Shown here: positions 37,177-46,159 of the stretch, piece after piece | Layout: every line of letters starts with the position of its first letter | How positions within the stretch are numbered: the first letter of the stretch is position 1 | Notes under the pieces: model-generated | The model's database searches: none | The model's input: the letters and a program-made list of their open reading frames with translations, nothing else | What the model was told of the DNA's origin: nothing | Source of the DNA: an uncultured Prevotella sp. | GTDB taxonomy: Bacteria; Bacteroidota; Bacteroidia; Bacteroidales; Bacteroidaceae | DNA length: 64,000 bases | Assembly (NCBI GenBank): GCA_900315955.1 | Contig: ONBC01000027.1 | Span: 1 to 64,000 of the forward strand | Direction: 5' to 3' | Made by a program: the position numbers and the translations under genes

Positions 37177-38475
37177 TTATTTCACCGTGATGAGGAAGTA
37201 ATTTTTCTTGCCTTTCTGCAAGAGGAGGTACTTGCCGTCGATGAGGTCGTCAGAGGTGACCACCTGATCGAAAGCCGTCAGCTTCTCTTTGTTGAGGCTC
37301 ACGCCGCCGCCTTTGACGAGCTTGCGCATCTCACCCTTGGAGGGGAAGATGTTCCAGCCATCGGCACAGAAGAGGTCGATAGCCTTTCCACCGAGCTCGG
37401 CCTTCGGGAGGTCGTAGTGCGGCACATCCTTGAAGACATCGTTGAGCGTTGCCTCGTCGAGCCTTGCCAGCTGGTCTTTTGTAGCCTTTCCGAAGAGGAT
37501 GTTAGAAGCCGCGATAGCCATGTCAAGGGCTTCTTTCGAGTGGACGAGTGTCGTCACCTCCTCGGCGAGCCGGTGCTGGAGGATACGGCGTCCGGGATCC
37601 TGCTTGTGTTGCTCTGTGAGATCCTTGATGGTCTCCTGGTCGAGATCGGTGAAGATCTTGATGTACCGCTCAGCATCCTCGTCGCTCACGTTGAGCCAGA
37701 ACTGATAAAAAGCGTAGGGAGTGGTACGGTTCGGGTCGAGCCATACGTTTCCGCTCTCTGTCTTGCCAAACTTCTTACCGTCGGCCTTGGTGATAAGCGG
37801 GCAGGTGAGGCAGAACGCCTCTGCGTCATTGCCGAGGGTGCGGCGGATGAGCTCTGTACCTGTCGTCATGTTACCCCACTGGTCGTTACCGCCGAGCTGC
37901 AGGCGTACACCATAGTGCTGATAGAGATAGAGGAAGTCGTATCCCTGGAGAAGCTGATAAGTGAACTCCGTGAACGACAGACCGTCGCGGGCAGTACCGT
38001 TGAGGCGCTGCTGCACGCTCTCCTTAGCCATCATATAGTTGACCGTGATGTGCTTGCCGATGTCGCGCACGAAGTCGAGGAACTTATAGTCCTTCATCCA
38101 GTCGTAGTTGTTGACCAGCTCAGCCTTGTTAGGCTCGTTGCCGTCGAAGTCGAGGAACTTAGACACCTGCTTCTTGATAGCCTCCTGATTGTGGTAGAGC
38201 GTGTCGCTGTCGAGGAGGTTACGCTCGAGGCTCTTGCCGGAAGGGTCACCAATCATACCCGTAGCGCCACCGACGAGGAGGAACGGCTTGTGGCCGCAGC
38301 TCTGCAGATGGCGAAGCATCATGATGCCGCACAGATGGCCGATATGAAGTGAATCGGCAGTAGGATCTGTGCCGAGATAGGCTGAGACGAGGTGCGACTG
38401 TAAATACTCCTCTGTTCCCGGCATGATCTGGGCAAGCATGCCGCGCCATTTCAGTTCTTCAACAAAGTTTTTCAT
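37177..38475 (-). CDS. tyrS: Tyrosyl-tRNA synthetase
   Basis: The 432-residue class I synthetase charges tRNA-Tyr. The HIGH motif is in [11 protein letters not shown] near residue 42, and the KMSKS-type motif is KFGKTESG near 240. [12 protein letters not shown] binds tyrosine, and the C-terminal S4-like RNA-binding domain is present ([15 protein letters not shown]). Length is as expected. It is the last gene of a minus-strand series with yidD, rnpA and hemD upstream. Confidence 0.97.
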   Translation of the reverse strand: MKNFVEELKWRGMLAQIMPGTEEYLQSHLVSAYLGTDPTADSLHIGHLCGIMMLRHLQSCGHKPFLLVGGATGMIGDPSGKSLERNLLDSDTLYHNQEAIKKQVSKFLDFDGNEPNKAELVNNYDWMKDYKFLDFVRDIGKHITVNYMMAKESVQQRLNGTARDGLSFTEFTYQLLQGYDFLYLYQHYGVRLQLGGNDQWGNMTTGTELIRRTLGNDAEAFCLTCPLITKADGKKFGKTESGNVWLDPNRTTPYAFYQFWLNVSDEDAERYIKIFTDLDQETIKDLTEQHKQDPGRRILQHRLAEEVTTLVHSKEALDMAIAASNILFGKATKDQLARLDEATLNDVFKDVPHYDLPKAELGGKAIDLFCADGWNIFPSKGEMRKLVKGGGVSLNKEKLTAFDQVVTSDDLIDGKYLLLQKGKKNYFLITVK

Positions 38476-38592
38476 CGATAATTCTTTTGTGTCTCAAATA
38501 ATCAGTTGAATGAATCGTCTGAAAGATGTTTTATTATTGAGACAAATGATTAATTATGTTACTGGGGCGCCTCATATTCTATTGAGGACAAC

Positions 38593-38844
38593 TTACGGCA
38601 CCGGGTCATAGCCGCTGCCACCCCAAGGGTTGCATCTTAAGATTCGCCAAATGGCCAGTGCAAGACCTTTGACCGGTCCGTGCTTAAGAATGGCCTGACG
38701 TGCATATTCTGAACAGGTGGGCGTGAAGCGGCACGAGGGCGGGGTGTAGGGCGTGATAAACTTCTGATAGAAGATTATCGGAAGGACGAGCAGCCAGGAA
38801 ACGGCATGGCTGATGAGGTGGAGAACATGCCTAAGCGTCTTCAT
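38593..38844 (-). CDS. yidD: Membrane protein insertion efficiency factor YidD
   Basis: The 83-residue protein has an N-terminal membrane-associated helix followed by the YidD signature: [26 protein letters not shown] with the conserved Cys pair, and [14 protein letters not shown]. It assists YidC-mediated membrane insertion. Its first 14 bp overlap the end of rnpA, which is typical gene order. Confidence 0.95.
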   Translation of the reverse strand: MKTLRHVLHLISHAVSWLLVLPIIFYQKFITPYTPPSCRFTPTCSEYARQAILKHGPVKGLALAIWRILRCNPWGGSGYDPVP

Positions 38845-39295
38845 GACCAGCCTCCTTCGTGTCCTTTTCCATGCTGCTCTTTTCCATGCTGCTTTTCTCC
38901 ACGACCCTGCTGAGCAGACTCACGACGCGTTGCTCCACGTCGGCCGATGGCCACAGCTTTGGGTCGAGCCAGATGAACGCCAACGCGAACGGATGGCCAT
39001 CGAGGATGGTCTTATGCTTGCGGTAAGCCTCCCGGACCTGCCGCTTGACGCGGTTGCGCTTGTTTGCCCGGTGGAGATTGCGCTTAGGCACAGAGACGAG
39101 CATCGTGCTGACAGGCACTTGGTCTGCTGCCGTTTCCGAACCGTTTGCTGTTGCCAGCGGCATATAGACCAGGCGGAGCGGAAACGCAGTCATGCTTCTG
39201 CTCTTGCCGCCACCGAAGAGGCTGTCGATGAGCTTCTTGTGGTACAGCCGTTCTGTTTTGGGCAAGGTCTGGCCTGAGGTCATGGTCTGTATCAT
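38831..39295 (-). CDS. rnpA: Ribonuclease P protein component
   Basis: The 154-residue basic protein supports RNase P RNA in tRNA 5' maturation. The RNR signature is [14 protein letters not shown], preceded by [14 protein letters not shown]. Near the C-terminus a 5-residue segment (SSMEK) is duplicated, reflecting a 15-bp tandem repeat in the DNA just before yidD. An in-frame ATG at 39283 could also be the start. rpmH, often next to rnpA, is not here; hemD lies 23 bp upstream. Confidence 0.95.
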   Translation of the reverse strand: MIQTMTSGQTLPKTERLYHKKLIDSLFGGGKSRSMTAFPLRLVYMPLATANGSETAADQVPVSTMLVSVPKRNLHRANKRNRVKRQVREAYRKHKTILDGHPFALAFIWLDPKLWPSADVEQRVVSLLSRVVEKSSMEKSSMEKDTKEAGHEDA

Positions 39296-39318
39296 AGCCT
39301 GTAATCGTCGGCGCAGGC

Positions 39319-40077
39319 TTATGCCTGCTTGCCGTTCTCCTTCTCAAGGAAGTCTTTCAGCGCATTGATCATCGAGGGGTGCTCGGGCGTACCGGCCATA
39401 AGATCCACGTTGAGATGAGCATCCTTGACAGCCTTTGCCGTAGCGGGTCCGAAGACACCGATCTTCACCTGGTCTTCCTTCATGTCGGGGAAAGCCTGGG
39501 TGAGATACTTCACGCCGGTAGGGGTTGAGAAGATAAGCATGTCGTAGTCGAAATTCTTGATCTCTTCTTCGGTGAAAGGATCAGAAAGGGTACGGTACAT
39601 CACGCACTCCGTGAAGTTCAAGCCTTTGCTTGTGAGTTTCTTGGCGATATCCTCATTGTGCACGCTGCTCAGCGGCACGAGATATTTCTCGGTCTTGTGC
39701 TTCACCATGAGCGGGATGAGATCATCGATGCGCCCTGTAGTGCCAAAGAAGACCTTCCGCTTGCGGTACTGCACATATTTCTGGATGTAAAGAGAGATCG
39801 TCTCAGTTACACAGAAGTACTTCATGTCCTCCGGGATATTGAGCCTCAGCTCCTTCGCCAACTGGAAGAAGAAGTCGATGGCATGGCGCGATGTGAACAC
39901 CACGGCTGTATGTGAGAGGATGCTCACTTTCTGCTGGCGGAACTCTTTGCTGGTAAGTCCTTCCACCTTTATGAACGGTCTGAAGACCAGCTTCACTCCA
40001 TATTCTTTCTCCAGCGCGTAATAAGGGGAGGTCTCGCTCGACGGCTTCGGCTGAGAAATAAGAATCTTCTTTATCAT
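39319..40077 (-). CDS. hemD: Uroporphyrinogen-III synthase
   Basis: The 252-residue protein matches the HemD fold, which closes hydroxymethylbilane to uroporphyrinogen III in tetrapyrrole synthesis. Family-like segments are ISQPKPSSETSPYYALEKE at the N-terminus, AVVFTSRHAIDFFF, and IFSTPTGVKYLTQAFP and IGVFGPATAKAVKDA in the second lobe. HemD sequences are poorly conserved, but the position next to a DUF4271 gene is typical for Bacteroidota. It is 58 bp downstream of that gene on the same strand. Confidence 0.88.
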   Translation of the reverse strand: MIKKILISQPKPSSETSPYYALEKEYGVKLVFRPFIKVEGLTSKEFRQQKVSILSHTAVVFTSRHAIDFFFQLAKELRLNIPEDMKYFCVTETISLYIQKYVQYRKRKVFFGTTGRIDDLIPLMVKHKTEKYLVPLSSVHNEDIAKKLTSKGLNFTECVMYRTLSDPFTEEEIKNFDYDMLIFSTPTGVKYLTQAFPDMKEDQVKIGVFGPATAKAVKDAHLNVDLMAGTPEHPSMINALKDFLEKENGKQA

Positions 40078-40135
40078 CTTGTGCTTTCCTATTTATGTAT
40101 CCTTAATAATATGCCCGATAAAGGCATGAAATGTC

Positions 40136-41161
40136 CTAAAAAATTGCTCGTAAATAATTAGCTGTCATCGCCAGTACTCCCCAAAGGATTCCCAACGGCA
40201 TCAGTTCGAGTGCACAAAAGTACAAAAAACTTTGCAGAATGGCAGCGCTTCTTGAGAAAAAGATAAGATACGTTTTATAAAAAGACAGAATCTTGGCTAA
40301 AATGATCACTGTCAGCGTGTAAACAGCCGCTATACTGTCACTTAAATGGAAGTAGGCAAAGAGCAGGACAACGGGGAAGAAGAGGATGCCTTCGGTAGCG
40401 ATCATGAAGAGGAAAGACTTCATCCATTGTATATTTTTTTTCTTATCGAAGAACACCCAGTTGACGACGCTGTAGAGCAGAAACTTCACGATGAAATAAG
40501 CCGCGAAGATAGCGGTGAAGAGCCCGAGAATCTGGTAATGGGCGATGGAAAACGACTCCTTGGCGAAGTCGCGTGACGAGATGAAGACGATGAGCGCCAG
40601 CAGCAGGCAGGTCTGTGCCACGAGGAAGAACTGGAAGCGCAGCTCGCTGCTCGTCTCGGTGACGACCGTAGTGCCTTCGCGCTGCGTGCGGAAGAAGTTC
40701 TTGAGTTGTCGCTGCAGAAAATTACCGGCCTGGGCAATGGCCACTGCGGCGATCATGAAGCAGAAGAGCAAGATCGAGGTCACGATGGGATCGCCGGCTA
40801 TCGTGTAAGGCACAGGATCGCCCGCTACACCCCGCCGGTAGACAGCATACTCAGGGCGATAGATGGAGTCGGGCTGAACGAGCGATCGCGTATGGTAGAG
40901 CGGCTTCGTGAAGCTGCCGGTCAGCTTCGGGTCGGCCTTCGTCGTCGGCGTGCACATGGGGTTGTGCATGTGCGCCCAGTCTTTCTCCACATACTGATAG
41001 TTGGCTCTGAGAGCCGAATCCTGTTGCCATGGCGTGGCTGTCTCCGGCAACCTGGACATAATCTGTGCCGGAGAATGCCATCCTTTATGATGCGACGGAG
41101 CCGCATGCTTCGCTGCGGCCACCGGTGCTGCTGTAACCTGTGCTGAGTCTTGCTCTGTCAT
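40136..41161 (-). CDS. DUF4271 integral membrane protein
   Basis: The 341-residue protein has a cytoplasmic or periplasmic N-terminal part (about 1-130, Ala/His/Pro-rich start) and six to seven membrane helices (about 130-341). It matches DUF4271, a Bacteroidota family encoded beside hemD. Its role is unknown; the linkage suggests a part in heme or envelope metabolism, but this is only contextual. It lies 47 bp downstream of metK on the same strand. Confidence 0.8.
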   Translation of the reverse strand: MTEQDSAQVTAAPVAAAKHAAPSHHKGWHSPAQIMSRLPETATPWQQDSALRANYQYVEKDWAHMHNPMCTPTTKADPKLTGSFTKPLYHTRSLVQPDSIYRPEYAVYRRGVAGDPVPYTIAGDPIVTSILLFCFMIAAVAIAQAGNFLQRQLKNFFRTQREGTTVVTETSSELRFQFFLVAQTCLLLALIVFISSRDFAKESFSIAHYQILGLFTAIFAAYFIVKFLLYSVVNWVFFDKKKNIQWMKSFLFMIATEGILFFPVVLLFAYFHLSDSIAAVYTLTVIILAKILSFYKTYLIFFSRSAAILQSFLYFCALELMPLGILWGVLAMTANYLRAIF

Positions 41162-41208
41162 TATATATCATTAAATGGCCGACATCAGGCCGGCCACTGT
41201 CTCTACGG

Positions 41209-42498
41209 CTATAAGCCGAACTCTTTCTTGATTCTGTCCACCTGGTCAAGCTTCTCCCAGGTGAAGAGCTCCACCTTCATCTTCTTTGTCCGATGATAAC
41301 GTGAGGTGAAGGTCTTCTCCACGATCTCGTTCTTCCGTCCCATGTGGCCGTAAGCGGCGGTCTCAAAATACATCGGCTGACGGAGCTTGAGCGTGCGCTC
41401 TATGGCATGCGGACGGAGGTCGAACATCTGCTTGATCTTTTCGGCAATCTCGCCGTCGCTCATGTTGACATGGCTCTTGCCGTAGGTGTCGACATAGACG
41501 CTGACGGGCTCTGCCACACCGATGGCATAAGCGAGCTGCACGAGCATCTCGTCGGCCACACCGGCTGCCACCATGTTCTTGGCGATATAGCGGGCGGCAT
41601 AGGCTGCCGAGCGGTCTACCTTCGACGGATCCTTGCCCGAGAAGGCACCGCCACCGTGCGCGCCCTTGCCACCATAAGTGTCGACGATGATCTTGCGGCC
41701 TGTCAGACCCGTGTCTCCGTGAGGGCCACCGATCACAAACTTACCTGTCGGGTTGACATAGTATTTAATGTTGTCGTTGAAGAGTGCGAGCACTTTCTCA
41801 CCGAGCTGAGCCTTCACGCGAGGGATGAGGATATTAAGAACGTCGGCCTTGATCCGGGCAAGCATAGCCTCGTCAGCCTCTCTCTGTGCCTTTTCGCTGC
41901 GGTCCTTAGGCTGGATGAAGTCGTCGTGCTGTGTAGAAACGACAATGGTATCAATGCGCTGCGGCACACCGTCGTCGCTGTACTCGATCGTCACCTGGCT
42001 CTTGGCATCGGGACGGAGATAACGCATCTCCTTGCCTTCCTTGCGGATGTCGGCGAGGGTGCGCATGATGAGGTGAGCCAAATCGAGGGTGGCAGGCATA
42101 TAGTTTTCTGTCTCGTTGACAGCATAGCCAAACATCATGCCCTGGTCGCCGGCTCCCTGGTTGTCCTCTTCCTGACGGGAGACACCACGGTTGATGTCGT
42201 CGCTCTGTTCATGGATAGCCGTGAGCACGCCACAGGAGTTGCCGTCAAACTGATACTCCGATTTCGTGTAGCCTATCCGGTTGATGGTCTTGCGGGCAAT
42301 GGTTTGGAGGTCAATATACTGCGAAGACCGCACCTCACCCATAATGATTACCTGACCCGTAGTATTGAACGTCTCGATGGCGCAGTGGGCCTGCGGGTCG
42401 AAGGCGAGAAACTGGTCGAGCAGCGCATCGCTGATCTGATCGGCAACCTTGTCAGGATGCCCTTCTGAAACTGATTCTGAGGAAAACAAATAACTCAT
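41209..42498 (-). CDS. metK: S-adenosylmethionine synthetase
   Basis: The 429-residue enzyme forms SAM from methionine and ATP. Motifs: [18 protein letters not shown] at the N-terminus, [15 protein letters not shown] in the middle domain, and [19 protein letters not shown] in the P-loop-like segment. It is about 45 residues longer than E. coli MetK, as usual for Bacteroidota. A SAM-II riboswitch sits in its leader, so expression is likely lowered when SAM is abundant. Confidence 0.97.
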   Translation of the reverse strand: MSYLFSSESVSEGHPDKVADQISDALLDQFLAFDPQAHCAIETFNTTGQVIIMGEVRSSQYIDLQTIARKTINRIGYTKSEYQFDGNSCGVLTAIHEQSDDINRGVSRQEEDNQGAGDQGMMFGYAVNETENYMPATLDLAHLIMRTLADIRKEGKEMRYLRPDAKSQVTIEYSDDGVPQRIDTIVVSTQHDDFIQPKDRSEKAQREADEAMLARIKADVLNILIPRVKAQLGEKVLALFNDNIKYYVNPTGKFVIGGPHGDTGLTGRKIIVDTYGGKGAHGGGAFSGKDPSKVDRSAAYAARYIAKNMVAAGVADEMLVQLAYAIGVAEPVSVYVDTYGKSHVNMSDGEIAEKIKQMFDLRPHAIERTLKLRQPMYFETAAYGHMGRKNEIVEKTFTSRYHRTKKMKVELFTWEKLDQVDRIKKEFGL

Positions 42499-42558
42499 AA
42501 TTGCATTACTTTTTTACGTGGACAAACGCAAGTAACCGTGAAATCTGAGGGACATTTC

Positions 42559-42611
42559 GCAGTTTTAGCATTTTTTTGTGTGGTTGCAAGCAGCCAAATT
42601 CTTCCACAATG
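42559..42611 (-). promoter_or_regulatory. SAM-II riboswitch in the metK leader
   Basis: On the minus strand TTGTGG (42609-42604) pairs with CCACA near 42577-42581 as stem P1. The loop holds AATTTGGCTGCTTGCAA, and the 3' part is AAAAAAATGCTAAAACTG. These match the conserved SAM-II layout (a GATTT-like loop, TTGCAA before the 3' stem strand, then AAATGxxGCTAAAA-like tail) known upstream of methionine genes. It lies between the promoter at 42637-42644 and the start codon at 42498, about 60 nt upstream of the latter. Confidence 0.82.
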
Positions 42612-42636
42612 AAACAATATTTTTTATTATCGGGTG

Positions 42637-42644
42637 CAAAGTTA
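42637..42644 (-). promoter_or_regulatory. -7 box for metK
   Basis: The minus strand reads TAACTTTG 26 bp upstream of the riboswitch. No clear -33 box was found. Confidence 0.5.
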
Positions 42645-42924
42645 CGACTATTCTATGTAAAGACCATGCGTTGTCCCGACTTTTTTTGCTCAAGCAAATA
42701 TTGCGTGGAAAAAGTTTTTGGGTACTTTCAAGATAATGGCTGTCACTTGGCACGGCAAAGCTACAAATTCTACATTACCACAAGCTCGACCTTTTTAATT
42801 TCTTGGAATTTATATTGACAAAAAGTAAAAAGTCTTGTCAATGGAAATATGCGAAAGAGAACGTAAAAAGAGGGTATAAAAGGCGGAAAACAGCAACGGA
42901 GAGTGAAAAACAAGGTTTGGGAAT

Positions 42925-43035
42925 GGACCTTACTACGGTTATGTCACCTACCTTTAACGGTTAGGTCGGTGAGATAACCGTTAAAGGTAGGTGACATAAC
43001 TGCGTTAGGTCAGTGACATAACCGTAGTAAGGTCC
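42925..43035. repeat. Nested palindromic element with 22-bp periodicity
   Basis: Outer arms 42925-42947 and 43013-43035 (23 bp) are perfectly complementary, and inner arms 42938-42963 and 42975-43000 (26 bp) are as well. GTGACATAAC occurs at 42991 and 43013, and GTGAGATAAC at 42969, so the core recurs every 22 bp. The inverted core GTTATGTCAC is at 42938. The core and period resemble the GATC arrays near both window ends. Confidence 0.9.
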
Positions 43036-43533
43036 GCGTATTGAAAAGGACGAGAAGGTCTCCGCAGAGTACAAAAACATAATCTATTGATTGACAGATA
43101 TTTACCAACCTGCCTCAAGAATCGATTCTTTTCGTCCAACCTCCTCTTCGTTGAAAAATAATCGATTCTCAGAAGGGGTTGAAAAAAATAAATCTTGACA
43201 TTTACATCACCTCATATATGTGAACACCCAATAGCAGGGTTCCCTGCAAAACGTCCAAGCCCTCATTGCAACATTCGCATGCGTTTGCCAAATGATATCG
43301 GACCCGCACTGCCGGGCGTTTCGTTCCAAACAATGTATTTTTCATGCCAGTACCACAGAAGCTATCAAACTCAGAAACAACAGATAGCGCAACAGACTGC
43401 GCAAAAATCAGAAAAAAGTGGAAAAATTCCCTTAGGAAGAGTCTAAACTGTTGTTAACAAGTGTGTTCTAATATATTCAGATTTGATATAAGTCAATAAA
43501 GATTGGAAAAATTACATAAACATCATGATTTTA

Positions 43534-43565
43534 TTTGGTAGGTATTGTTTTTCTTCCTACCTTTG
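43534..43565 (+). promoter_or_regulatory. Orphan promoter with no gene behind it
   Basis: TTTG (43534-43537) and TACCTTTG (43558-43565) are 20 bp apart, a full consensus promoter. Downstream, TCTTC-GTGA-GAAGA forms a small hairpin and a run of seven or eight T residues ends near 43621. No coding frame follows before the convergent rnr gene, so a short RNA of about 50 nt is possible. Confidence 0.5.
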
Positions 43566-43720
43566 CATCGTCAAAAGGAACAAAGGTCTTCGTGAGAAGA
43601 TTTCCCGAGTAGACTTTTTTTCATATACACAGTTTAGGTTAGTAGATTGTTTCATATAGGTTTTTAGTTTTTAGGTTTAAAAGTTAGTTTTTAGGTTAGC
43701 ACAAATCCCCGTCTCATCTT

Positions 43721-43760
43721 GGAAGTTTGGAAGTTTGGAAGTCCGGAAGTCCGGACTTCC
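43721..43760. repeat. GGAAGT tandem repeat and palindrome after rnr
   Basis: Five copies of a GGAAGTTT/GGAAGTCC unit end in the perfect 16-bp palindrome GGAAGTCCGGACTTCC (43745-43760), 8 bp beyond the rnr stop. It could act as a terminator for rnr. Confidence 0.7.
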
Positions 43761-43767
43761 AAGTTCT

Positions 43768-46014
43768 TTACTTCCCCTGCGCCGACGCGAGGACAAAGTC
43801 GAGCTGGCGCTTCTCCACATTGGCTTTTGCCACTTTGATACGGATGGGATCGCCGAGCTGGTACTTATGATGATGGCGGCGGCCACGAAGAAGGAAGTTC
43901 TTCTCATCGAAGTCGTAGTAGTCGTCGTCGAGGTCACGCATCGGCACCATACCCTCACAGTGGTTCTCGTCAATCTCTGCATAGATGCCATACGACGTGA
44001 TGCCAGAGATGTGGGCATCGTACTCGTTGCCGATCTTGTCGCCCATAAACTCCACCATCTTGTATTTGATGGAGTCGCGCTCTGCGTTCTGTGCCAGCTG
44101 TTCCATGTCGGAGCAATGCTCGCAGAGGTCTTCGTAGTGCTTCTCGTTGGCGGAGCGTCCTCCTTGCTGATATTTCGTGAGCAGCCGGTGAACCATCGTA
44201 TCGGGATAACGGCGGATCGGCGAGGTGAAATGTGTGTAATAGTCGAAGCCGAGGCCGAAGTGCCCGATGTTGTGCGTCGTATATTTGGCCTTCATCATGG
44301 CACGGAGCGTAACGCTCTGCACGACCTTAGCCTCACGCTTCCCGTCGACGTCGTCCATGAGCTTGTTGATACTCTTGATCATCGCCTTGCGTGTGCCGTC
44401 GGTCTTCACCTTCAGGCCGAAAGGCACGATAAACTTACGCAGCGTCTCCATCTTCTCGGGATCGGGGTTGTCGTGAACACGATAGGGGAAGACCTTGGCT
44501 TTCTTGCCTTTGGGCACACGTCCCACGGTCTCTGCCACCGTACGGTTGGCAAGGAGCATGAACTCCTCGATGAGCTTGTTGGCATCCTTGGAGCGCTTGA
44601 AATAGCAGCGGATAGGGTGTCCCTTCTCATCAACATCGAAGTGGAGCTCCTCGGTGTCGAACTTCACAGATCCGTCCTTGAAGCGTTTCTCACGCAGTTT
44701 CTTAGCCAGGCGGTCCAGCGTGCACAGTTCCCAGCCATACTCATCCTTATATCCCGCCTTGCCGGGGTCCGGTGCGGGCTGGCCGGTGCCGTCGACCACG
44801 CCATTGTCTTCTAAGACCTGCTGCGCTTCTTCGTAAGCATAGCGCCGGTTGGAGCGGATGATGGTGTGGACGATGCGCGAAGCCTTGACCTCACCCTCAT
44901 CGTTGAGCGTGAAGACCGCGCTGTAACAGAGCTTGTCCTCATTGGGACGGAGCGAGCAGACGAAGTTGCATAGCCGCTCGGGCAGCATCGGGATGGTACG
45001 GTCGACGAGGTAGACAGACGTAGCACGCTTCTGCGCCTCCTTGTCGATGACGGATCCCTCGGTGACATAGTGGCTCACGTCGGCGATATGCACGCCGACC
45101 TCATAAAGCCCGTTGTCGAGCTTCTTGATAGAGAGTGCGTCGTCGAAGTCCTTGGCATCCTTCGGGTCGATGGTGCAGGTCCACGTGTCGCGGAAATCCT
45201 CACGCTCCGCCACATCCTTGTCGGTGATCTCACCCGTGATCTTCTCAGCAGCGTCCTCCACCCGCTTCGGGTACTTGTAAGGCAGTCCGTACTGAGCCAG
45301 GATGGTGTTCATCTCCACATCGTTGTCACCCGTCTTTCCGAGCACGTCCACGACTTCACCAATGATGCTCTTATGCTCGCTGTCGGGCCAGGCCGTGACC
45401 TTCACCACGGCTTTGTCATCTGTCTTTCCGCCCTTGAGCTTATTCTTCGGGATGAGGATATTCTGCGCAAAAGTATTCTCGGGCGTGACGAGGAACGCGA
45501 TATCCTTGTCGACGCGCAGCCGGCCCACAAACTGGTCTTTGGCACGTTGCAGGATCTCTATGACCTGAGCCTCCTTGATATGATTGCGACGGCGTGCCAT
45601 CATCGACACACGCACGCGGTCGCCCGTGAGGGCTGACATAGAGTTGCGCTCCGAGACGAAGATGGGCTTGTCGCTGCCGTCGGGGATGAACGAGTTCTTG
45701 CCGTTCGACTTACGGATGAAGCGGCCTTCCTGCACCTGTCCTTTGGTGTTGAGCTTATAAGCGTTGTCGCTCACCTTCGTGATGGCATCGTCCCAGGTCA
45801 TCTCCTCTAAGGTGTCCATAGCGAGCATCTTCAGCGGATGGGTGTCGAGATGGAGCGAACGGAAGATATCTTTCAGCGTCAATGTCTTGTCTGGCTGCGA
45901 AGTAAACAGCTCCGACAAGGCCTGAGCAAGCTGTTTCTTAGACATTCGCTTGCCGCCACGACGCTGCTTTTTGGATTTGTTAGACCCACGGTCTTTCTTG
46001 TCTTTCTTTCCCAT
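43768..46014 (-). CDS. rnr: Ribonuclease R
   Basis: The 748-residue 3'-5' exoribonuclease degrades structured RNA. A basic Lys-rich N-terminus (about 1-25) is followed by a winged-helix-like region, cold-shock domains (about 80-240), and the RNB catalytic domain with DPKDAKDFDDALSIK near 285, the conserved Asp cluster, and TSPIRRYPDTMVHRLL. The C-terminal S1 domain (about 660-745) contains ISGITSYGIYAEIDE. Length and order fit RNase R. It is transcribed towards the gene-free region. Confidence 0.96.
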   Translation of the reverse strand: MGKKDKKDRGSNKSKKQRRGGKRMSKKQLAQALSELFTSQPDKTLTLKDIFRSLHLDTHPLKMLAMDTLEEMTWDDAITKVSDNAYKLNTKGQVQEGRFIRKSNGKNSFIPDGSDKPIFVSERNSMSALTGDRVRVSMMARRRNHIKEAQVIEILQRAKDQFVGRLRVDKDIAFLVTPENTFAQNILIPKNKLKGGKTDDKAVVKVTAWPDSEHKSIIGEVVDVLGKTGDNDVEMNTILAQYGLPYKYPKRVEDAAEKITGEITDKDVAEREDFRDTWTCTIDPKDAKDFDDALSIKKLDNGLYEVGVHIADVSHYVTEGSVIDKEAQKRATSVYLVDRTIPMLPERLCNFVCSLRPNEDKLCYSAVFTLNDEGEVKASRIVHTIIRSNRRYAYEEAQQVLEDNGVVDGTGQPAPDPGKAGYKDEYGWELCTLDRLAKKLREKRFKDGSVKFDTEELHFDVDEKGHPIRCYFKRSKDANKLIEEFMLLANRTVAETVGRVPKGKKAKVFPYRVHDNPDPEKMETLRKFIVPFGLKVKTDGTRKAMIKSINKLMDDVDGKREAKVVQSVTLRAMMKAKYTTHNIGHFGLGFDYYTHFTSPIRRYPDTMVHRLLTKYQQGGRSANEKHYEDLCEHCSDMEQLAQNAERDSIKYKMVEFMGDKIGNEYDAHISGITSYGIYAEIDENHCEGMVPMRDLDDDYYDFDEKNFLLRGRRHHHKYQLGDPIRIKVAKANVEKRQLDFVLASAQGK

Positions 46015-46137
46015 AGCCGTAATGGTTTAAATTGTTTCTGTTGATATTTATGTGCAAATTAACGAAAAACTTTTGAGGATTCATCATTAAATCGCATTAA
46101 TTTTGCCTTAGGATGCAAAATATTCTGATTAATGTAT

Positions 46138-46145
46138 TAACTTTG
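46138..46145 (+). promoter_or_regulatory. -7 box for the epimerase operon
   Basis: TAACTTTG lies 14 bp upstream of the ATG at 46160, implying a very short leader. A -33 box is unclear. Confidence 0.45.
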
Positions 46146-46159
46146 TAACCTGATTGATT

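Larger units (their letters stand above)
42650..43767. other. Gene-free 1.1-kb region between metK and rnr
   Basis: Apart from the nested repeat (42925-43035), the orphan promoter (43534-43565) and the GGAAGT repeat (43721-43760), I see no gene here. ATCGATTCT occurs twice within about 50 bp near 43120-43170. An 83-codon frame at 43195-43446 has no start signal or family resemblance. The stretch is more AT-rich than the flanking genes. Confidence 0.6.

Noticed and set aside
41344..42468. 374-codon frame antisense to metK
   Set aside because: metK is unambiguous on the other strand. The antisense frame is a by-product of codon bias and has no family features.
43195..43446. 83-codon frame between metK and rnr
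   Set aside because: No promoter at the right distance, no recognisable domain and atypical composition.
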